Part shown: piece after piece, positions 8,363 through 11,876 of the stretch
Layout: each line of letters starts with the position of its first letter
Numbering within the stretch: position 1 is the first letter of the stretch
From: Thioalkalivibrio sp.
GTDB lineage: Bacteria > Pseudomonadota > Gammaproteobacteria > Ectothiorhodospirales > Ectothiorhodospiraceae
Assembly: GCA_007133115.1 (NCBI GenBank)
Contig: SLNI01000284.1
Coordinates: 1-11,876, forward strand
Direction: 5' to 3'
DNA length: 11,876 nt
Notes under the pieces: generated by a model
What the model was told of the DNA's origin: nothing
Database searches by the model: none
What the model saw: only the letters and a program-made list of their open reading frames with translations
Position numbers and translations under genes: made by a program

Positions 8363-9444
8363 CGTATCTTCAGGGTCGCGAGACCAATCAGCACGAACAC
8401 CACCGTCAGGATCCAGAACCGCACGATGACCCGCGGCTCCGGCCAGCCCTTGAGTTCGAAGTGATGGTGGATCGGGGCCATGCGGAAGATGCGGCGGCCC
8501 GTCATCTTGAAGGATGCGACCTGCAGGATCACCGAGACGGTCTCAATGACGAAAATGCCGCCCATGATCAGCAGCACCACTTCCTGACGGGTCAGGATCG
8601 CCAGCATCCCAATCGCGGCGCCCAGGGCGAGCGCGCCGACATCGCCCATGAAAACCTGTGCCGGGTAGGCGTTGAACCAGAGAAACCCCAGTCCCGCGCC
8701 CACCAGGGCCGCGGAAAAAACCACCACTTCGCCGACACCCGGCACTGCGGGAATGCCCAGATACCCGGCGAACACCGCGTGCCCCGCGGCGTAGGCGAAA
8801 ACGCCCAGGGCTCCCGCCACCATGACTGCCGGCATGATGGCCAACCCGTCGAGGCCATCCGTCAGGTTTACCGCGTTGGATGCGCCGACGACCACCAACC
8901 AGACGAGCGGGACGAAAAGCCACCAGGCAAGCTCTATTTCGACATCCTTGAAGACCGGCACGAAGAACGTGGTCTCGGTCGGAGACTGCGCAGTCCAGAC
9001 GATCACCAGCGCAGCGACGATGGCAAACAGCGTCTGCCAGAACATCTTGGCACGGGCGGTGAGGCCCTTGCTGTTGCCATAACGCAGTTTCAGATAATCG
9101 TCCCACCCTCCAACGAAACCAAAGGCCAGCGTTGTCAGCAGCACGATCCAGACGAACCGGTTGCTGAGATCGCTCCAGAGCAGGGTTGCGACCGCAACCG
9201 CCACGAGGATCAACGCTCCCCCCATCGTGGGAGTACCTGCCTTGGAAAGATGTGACTCCGGGCCATCGACCCGAATCTGCTGGCCGATCTTCTGGACTGT
9301 CAGACGACGAATCATCGCCGGCCCCACCAGCAGGGCAATGGCCAGCGCGGTCACCACACCCAGGATCGAACGCAGCGTCAGGTATTGGAAGACCGTGAAG
9401 CCACGATGGAACTGTACAAGGTACTCAGCCAGCGCGAGCAGCAT
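8359..9444 (-). CDS. mraY: Phospho-MurNAc-pentapeptide translocase (lipid I synthase)
   Basis: MraY is an integral inner-membrane enzyme that transfers phospho-MurNAc-pentapeptide from UDP to undecaprenyl phosphate, giving lipid I, the substrate of MurG. At 361 residues it is nearly the same length as the E. coli protein (360) and has about ten hydrophobic segments. [17 protein letters not shown] spans 60-76. The Mg-site Asp115 and Asp116 lie in [15 protein letters not shown] is at 193-202. Asp268 in FMGDVG aligns with catalytic Asp267 of E. coli. The PIHHHFE motif is at 324-330. The frame is open to 9483, but the ATG at 9444 starts MLLALAEYL, matching the family N-terminus, and has a G-rich ribosome binding site just upstream. 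It lies inside the last 20 nt of murF, so the two genes overlap in different frames. The stop overlaps murD by 4 nt. Confidence 0.98.
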   Translation of the reverse strand: MLLALAEYLVQFHRGFTVFQYLTLRSILGVVTALAIALLVGPAMIRRLTVQKIGQQIRVDGPESHLSKAGTPTMGGALILVAVAVATLLWSDLSNRFVWIVLLTTLAFGFVGGWDDYLKLRYGNSKGLTARAKMFWQTLFAIVAALVIVWTAQSPTETTFFVPVFKDVEIELAWWLFVPLVWLVVVGASNAVNLTDGLDGLAIMPAVMVAGALGVFAYAAGHAVFAGYLGIPAVPGVGEVVVFSAALVGAGLGFLWFNAYPAQVFMGDVGALALGAAIGMLAILTRQEVVLLIMGGIFVIETVSVILQVASFKMTGRRIFRMAPIHHHFELKGWPEPRVIVRFWILTVVFVLIGLATLKIR

Positions 9445-10801
9445 GCACCACCCCCGTACCCTGGCCGGCCGCTTGCAGATCAAGAGCGGCCAGAATGTCT
9501 TCCATGTGCTGATTTCGCGACCCTTTAATCAGCACTGTCGTACCCCCGTGCAGCAGGTCCGCGAGCGCACCCGCCAGAGATGAATGCGAAGGGAACCAGT
9601 GCGCGTTGGTCCCGAAGGCGTCCACAGAGGCGGGCGTGAATTCGCCCAGCGCGAGCATGTGCGTCACGCCGAGATCACGGGCACGACGACCCATTTCCGC
9701 ATGCAGGTCACGTGCCGCTTCACCCAACTCATTCATGTCGCCGAGCACGAGGATGCGGGTTCCTGCATAGGTGGCCAACACCTCCAGTGCAGCGGTGAGG
9801 CTGTCGGGGTTCGCGTTGTACGTGTCGTCCCAGATGCGGGCTCCCGAGGCATGAACATGGGCGTTCATGCGTCCCGCCACAGGTCGCCAGGACTCCAGGC
9901 CGCGGGCAATCGCGTCGATGCTGCAGCCCAACGCATGCGTCGCAGCCGCAGCCGCCAACGCATTCAGGGCCGCGTGGCGACCGGGCGCCCCCAACTGCAA
10001 ATCGCGAACGGATCCGGCCAGACGCAGGGTAAGCCGGTCCGGCGCATGCCAGGTTCCCCGGACCTCGCCCAAACCCTGCAGCGAGAAGCCGATACATTTG
10101 CGCCCGGCGTTCAACGTGAGCCAGTAATCGGCAAACGCATCGTCGAGGTTGATGATCGCAACCCCGCCCTTGTCCGGAAGCCCGGAATAGATTTCCCCCT
10201 TGGCCCGGGACACACCTTCGACGCTCCCGAAACCCTCGAGATGGGCGTGGCCGGCGTTGGTGATCAAGGCCACGTCCGGTCGGGCACATCGAGTGAGGTA
10301 GGCGATTTCGCCAGCGTGATTGGCCCCCATCTCGATGACGGCATAGTCGAGCGCCTCGGGCATCGCAAGGAGCGTCAGGGGAACGCCGATATGGTTGTTC
10401 AGGTTCCCCTGGGTTGCATGCACCGATCCGACTCCGGCCAGGATCGCCCGGAGCATCTCCTTGGTGGTCGTCTTGCCGTTGGAGCCCGTCAGGGCGACGA
10501 CGCGCGCCGCCGTTTTGCCGCGCCAGAACAAAGCGAGATCGGCCAGCGCTGCCGTGGTGTCACGAACCACGACCTGGGGTCGGGAATCGTTCATCTCTCG
10601 CGTAACCAGAAACCCTGCCGCTGCCAGGTCGGGGCCGATGAAATCGTGTCCATCGAAACGATCGCCCTGCAGCGCGACAAAAAGTGCCCCCGGAGCCGGC
10701 GTCCGGGAATCGCGATTCACACCATGGAAAAGCACAGCGCCGTCTCCGACGAGACGGCCGTCGAGCAACCGGGACAACTCAGCCATGGTCAGCGTAATCA
10801 T
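9425..10801 (-). CDS. murF: UDP-MurNAc-tripeptide--D-alanyl-D-alanine ligase
   Basis: MurF is the ATP-dependent ligase that attaches the D-Ala-D-Ala made by Ddl to UDP-MurNAc-tripeptide, completing the pentapeptide used by MraY. The 458-residue protein (E. coli 452) has the MurF N-terminal domain with [14 protein letters not shown] (31-44). The P-loop GSNGKTTTK is at 106-114. [14 protein letters not shown] (122-135) is typical of Mur[11 protein letters not shown] is at 157-166, [12 protein letters not shown] at 182-193, and the conserved Lys201 is in [17 protein letters not shown] (284-294) and [11 protein letters not shown] (324-334) lead into the C-terminal domain with [10 protein letters not shown] (351-360). 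The frame is open to 10996, but the ATG at 10801 has AGGAG 8 nt upstream and makes an ATGA overlap with the murE stop. The 3' end overlaps mraY by 20 nt. Confidence 0.98.
   Translation of the reverse strand: MITLTMAELSRLLDGRLVGDGAVLFHGVNRDSRTPAPGALFVALQGDRFDGHDFIGPDLAAAGFLVTREMNDSRPQVVVRDTTAALADLALFWRGKTAARVVALTGSNGKTTTKEMLRAILAGVGSVHATQGNLNNHIGVPLTLLAMPEALDYAVIEMGANHAGEIAYLTRCARPDVALITNAGHAHLEGFGSVEGVSRAKGEIYSGLPDKGGVAIINLDDAFADYWLTLNAGRKCIGFSLQGLGEVRGTWHAPDRLTLRLAGSVRDLQLGAPGRHAALNALAAAAATHALGCSIDAIARGLESWRPVAGRMNAHVHASGARIWDDTYNANPDSLTAALEVLATYAGTRILVLGDMNELGEAARDLHAEMGRRARDLGVTHMLALGEFTPASVDAFGTNAHWFPSHSSLAGALADLLHGGTTVLIKGSRNQHMEDILAALDLQAAGQGTGVVHAARAG
9448..9455 (-). promoter_or_regulatory. 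Probable ribosome binding site of mraY
   Basis: A G-rich run (GGGGGTGG) sits just upstream of the mraY ATG at 9444, inside the murF coding end. It supports this ATG over the in-frame upstream ATG at 9483. It is not a canonical AGGAG, so confidence is moderate. Confidence 0.55.
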
Positions 10802-11876
10802 GGCGCCCTCTCCTCGACATATCGGGCCGCCAGTTCGCGATCGCTGAACGGGTACTCGATACCCGCCACGTTCTGGGTCGTTTCGTGTCCCTTGCCCGCA
10901 ATCAGAACGACATCGCCCGGACGCGCGGCGGAGACCGCTGCCCGGATGGCCTCCGCGCGGTCGCCGATCTCTTTGGCAGCCGCCGGTCCGACACATCCGT
11001 CGAGGATCGCCCGGCGAATCGCAGCGGGCCTCTCGTTACGTGGGTTGTCATCGGTGACGATGACCTCATCGGCCAACCGGGAGGCGATCGCGCCCATCTC
11101 CGGGCGCTTGCCCGGGTCGCGCTCGCCGCCACATCCGAACACCGCCCAGAGCCGACCGGACGTATGGGCGCGCAGGGCACGCAGGGCCGACTCCAGCGCC
11201 AGCGCCGTGTGTGCGTAATCGACCACGAGTACCGGCCCCCCGGGAAGCGCGAAGCGCTCCATCCGACCCGGCACACCCCGCGCGTCGCCCAGCGCCCCGA
11301 TGGTCCGTTCTGGAGACTCTCCGAGCGCCAGAAGAGTCCCGGCCGTTGCGAGCAGGTTGGCGGCATGGAAGGCCCCGAAAAGAGGCGCGCGAACCTCGCC
11401 GCGAACCCCGGCGATCTCGAGTTCGAAGGCCAGCCCGGCCTCGGATGTCTGCAGGTTGCGGCCCACGAGATGACGCTCGGGTTCCGGCGATCCCACCCCG
11501 ATCTCGAACCCGTAGGACCAGCAGGTCACGGGGCTGGCCTCGGCGCAATGCGCGGCATGGAGGCGCCGACCGAAGGCGTCGTCCAGATTCAACACCATCG
11601 CCCTGAGGCCCGGCATTTCGAACAGCCGCGACTTGGCTTCCGCATACGCGGCCATCGAGCCATGGAAGTCGAGGTGATCGCGCCCCAGTTGCGTAAGCAC
11701 GGCGACGGTGGGACGCAGTCCTTCGAGACGTCCCTGAGCGAGTGCATGCGACGAAGCCTCCAGGGCCACCGCTGCAAAACCCGCCCCGGCGAGTCCAGCC
11801 AGGTGGCGATGGAGCTCCAGCACATCGGGTGTCGTATGGCCGGTCGGCGCCAGGCTCCCGGGAACACCCACACCCA
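10798..11876 (-). CDS. murE: MurE, UDP-MurNAc-L-Ala-D-Glu--meso-diaminopimelate ligase (partial, N-terminal part outside window)
   Basis: MurE is the ATP-dependent ligase that adds the third stem-peptide residue. The last 358 residues are visible, about 70 percent of a normal MurE. The UDP domain and P-loop lie beyond the window edge. Counting from the first whole visible codon, LEASSHAL is at 38-45, GRDHLDFHG at 64-72, and Lys81 in YAEAKSR is the likely carbamylated lysine (E. coli Lys224). VDYAHTALAL at 218-227 and FGCGGERDPGKRPEM at 246-260 follow. TDDNPRNERP is at 274-283. DNPR is the signature of meso-DAP-specific MurE, so a DAP-type wall is expected. AGKGHE is at 336-341. The frame is open to the edge; the first GTG seen, at 11871, is an internal valine and not a start. 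The stop overlaps murF by 4 nt. A Pro-Asp pair of E. coli MurE is replaced by Ala-Leu in the YAHT motif. Confidence 0.97.
   Translation of the reverse strand, partial: GVGVPGSLAPTGHTTPDVLELHRHLAGLAGAGFAAVALEASSHALAQGRLEGLRPTVAVLTQLGRDHLDFHGSMAAYAEAKSRLFEMPGLRAMVLNLDDAFGRRLHAAHCAEASPVTCWSYGFEIGVGSPEPERHLVGRNLQTSEAGLAFELEIAGVRGEVRAPLFGAFHAANLLATAGTLLALGESPERTIGALGDARGVPGRMERFALPGGPVLVVDYAHTALALESALRALRAHTSGRLWAVFGCGGERDPGKRPEMGAIASRLADEVIVTDDNPRNERPAAIRRAILDGCVGPAAAKEIGDRAEAIRAAVSAARPGDVVLIAGKGHETTQNVAGIEYPFSDRELAARYVEERAP
10810..10814 (-). promoter_or_regulatory. Ribosome binding site of murF
   Basis: AGGAG lies 8 nt upstream of the murF ATG at 10801, within the last codons of murE. It decides the start, because the murF frame stays open for a further 65 codons upstream. 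Confidence 0.8.

Noticed and set aside
9584..11218. A 544-codon open frame on the plus strand opposite murF and murE
   Set aside because: It lies wholly antisense to two well-supported Mur ligases. Its translation has no recognisable domain, and long antisense frames are common where GC is high. No ribosome binding site or conserved context supports it.
1..11876. Internal promoters, terminators, mobile elements or a novel system
   Set aside because: I looked for -35/-10 pairs, stem-loops followed by T runs, terminal inverted repeats and direct repeat arrays on both strands and saw none convincing. Every base is inside a recognised dcw gene. Weak promoters within coding sequence, as known in the E. 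coli ddlB-ftsA region, cannot be excluded by eye.

Overview
The window is one uninterrupted stretch of the division and cell wall (dcw) cluster, read entirely from the minus strand. In transcription order (right to left) it holds murE (5' end outside the window), murF, mraY, murD, ftsW, murG, murC, murB, ddlB, ftsQ and ftsA (3' end outside the window). All eleven genes were identified from family motifs read in the translations. No transposon, CRISPR array, tRNA, rRNA, promoter or terminator was found.

The gene order, high GC (mid-60s percent by eye), a DAP-type MurE and an FtsA/FtsQ/FtsW set point to a Gram-negative bacterium. It is most likely a high-GC gammaproteobacterium. The murC-murB-ddlB-ftsQ-ftsA order with a short type II MurB differs from E. 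coli, where murB lies elsewhere. It recalls Chromatiales/Ectothiorhodospiraceae-like lineages, but that placement is inference from memory and low confidence.

Layout: positions 11876-9425 carry the cytoplasmic ligases that add meso-diaminopimelate (MurE) and D-Ala-D-Ala (MurF). Positions 9444-8359 carry MraY, which makes lipid I. MurD (8362-7019) adds D-Glu. FtsW (7022-5850) is the septal glycan polymerase. MurG (5853-4765) makes lipid II. MurC (4768-3341), MurB (3347-2439) and DdlB (2442-1495) supply UDP-MurNAc-L-Ala, UDP-MurNAc and D-Ala-D-Ala. FtsQ (1495-710) and FtsA (713-1) belong to the divisome. The window thus encodes nearly the whole route from UDP-GlcNAc-enolpyruvate to lipid II, plus three division proteins.

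Every one of the ten gene junctions overlaps, by 1 to 20 nt, and seven are ATGA. There is no intergenic base in 11.9 kb, and translational coupling along one polycistronic message is the natural reading. I did not find a previously undescribed system. The points worth a second look are modest: extreme compaction, a few start-site choices, the MurB placement, and one unusual residue pair in MurE.
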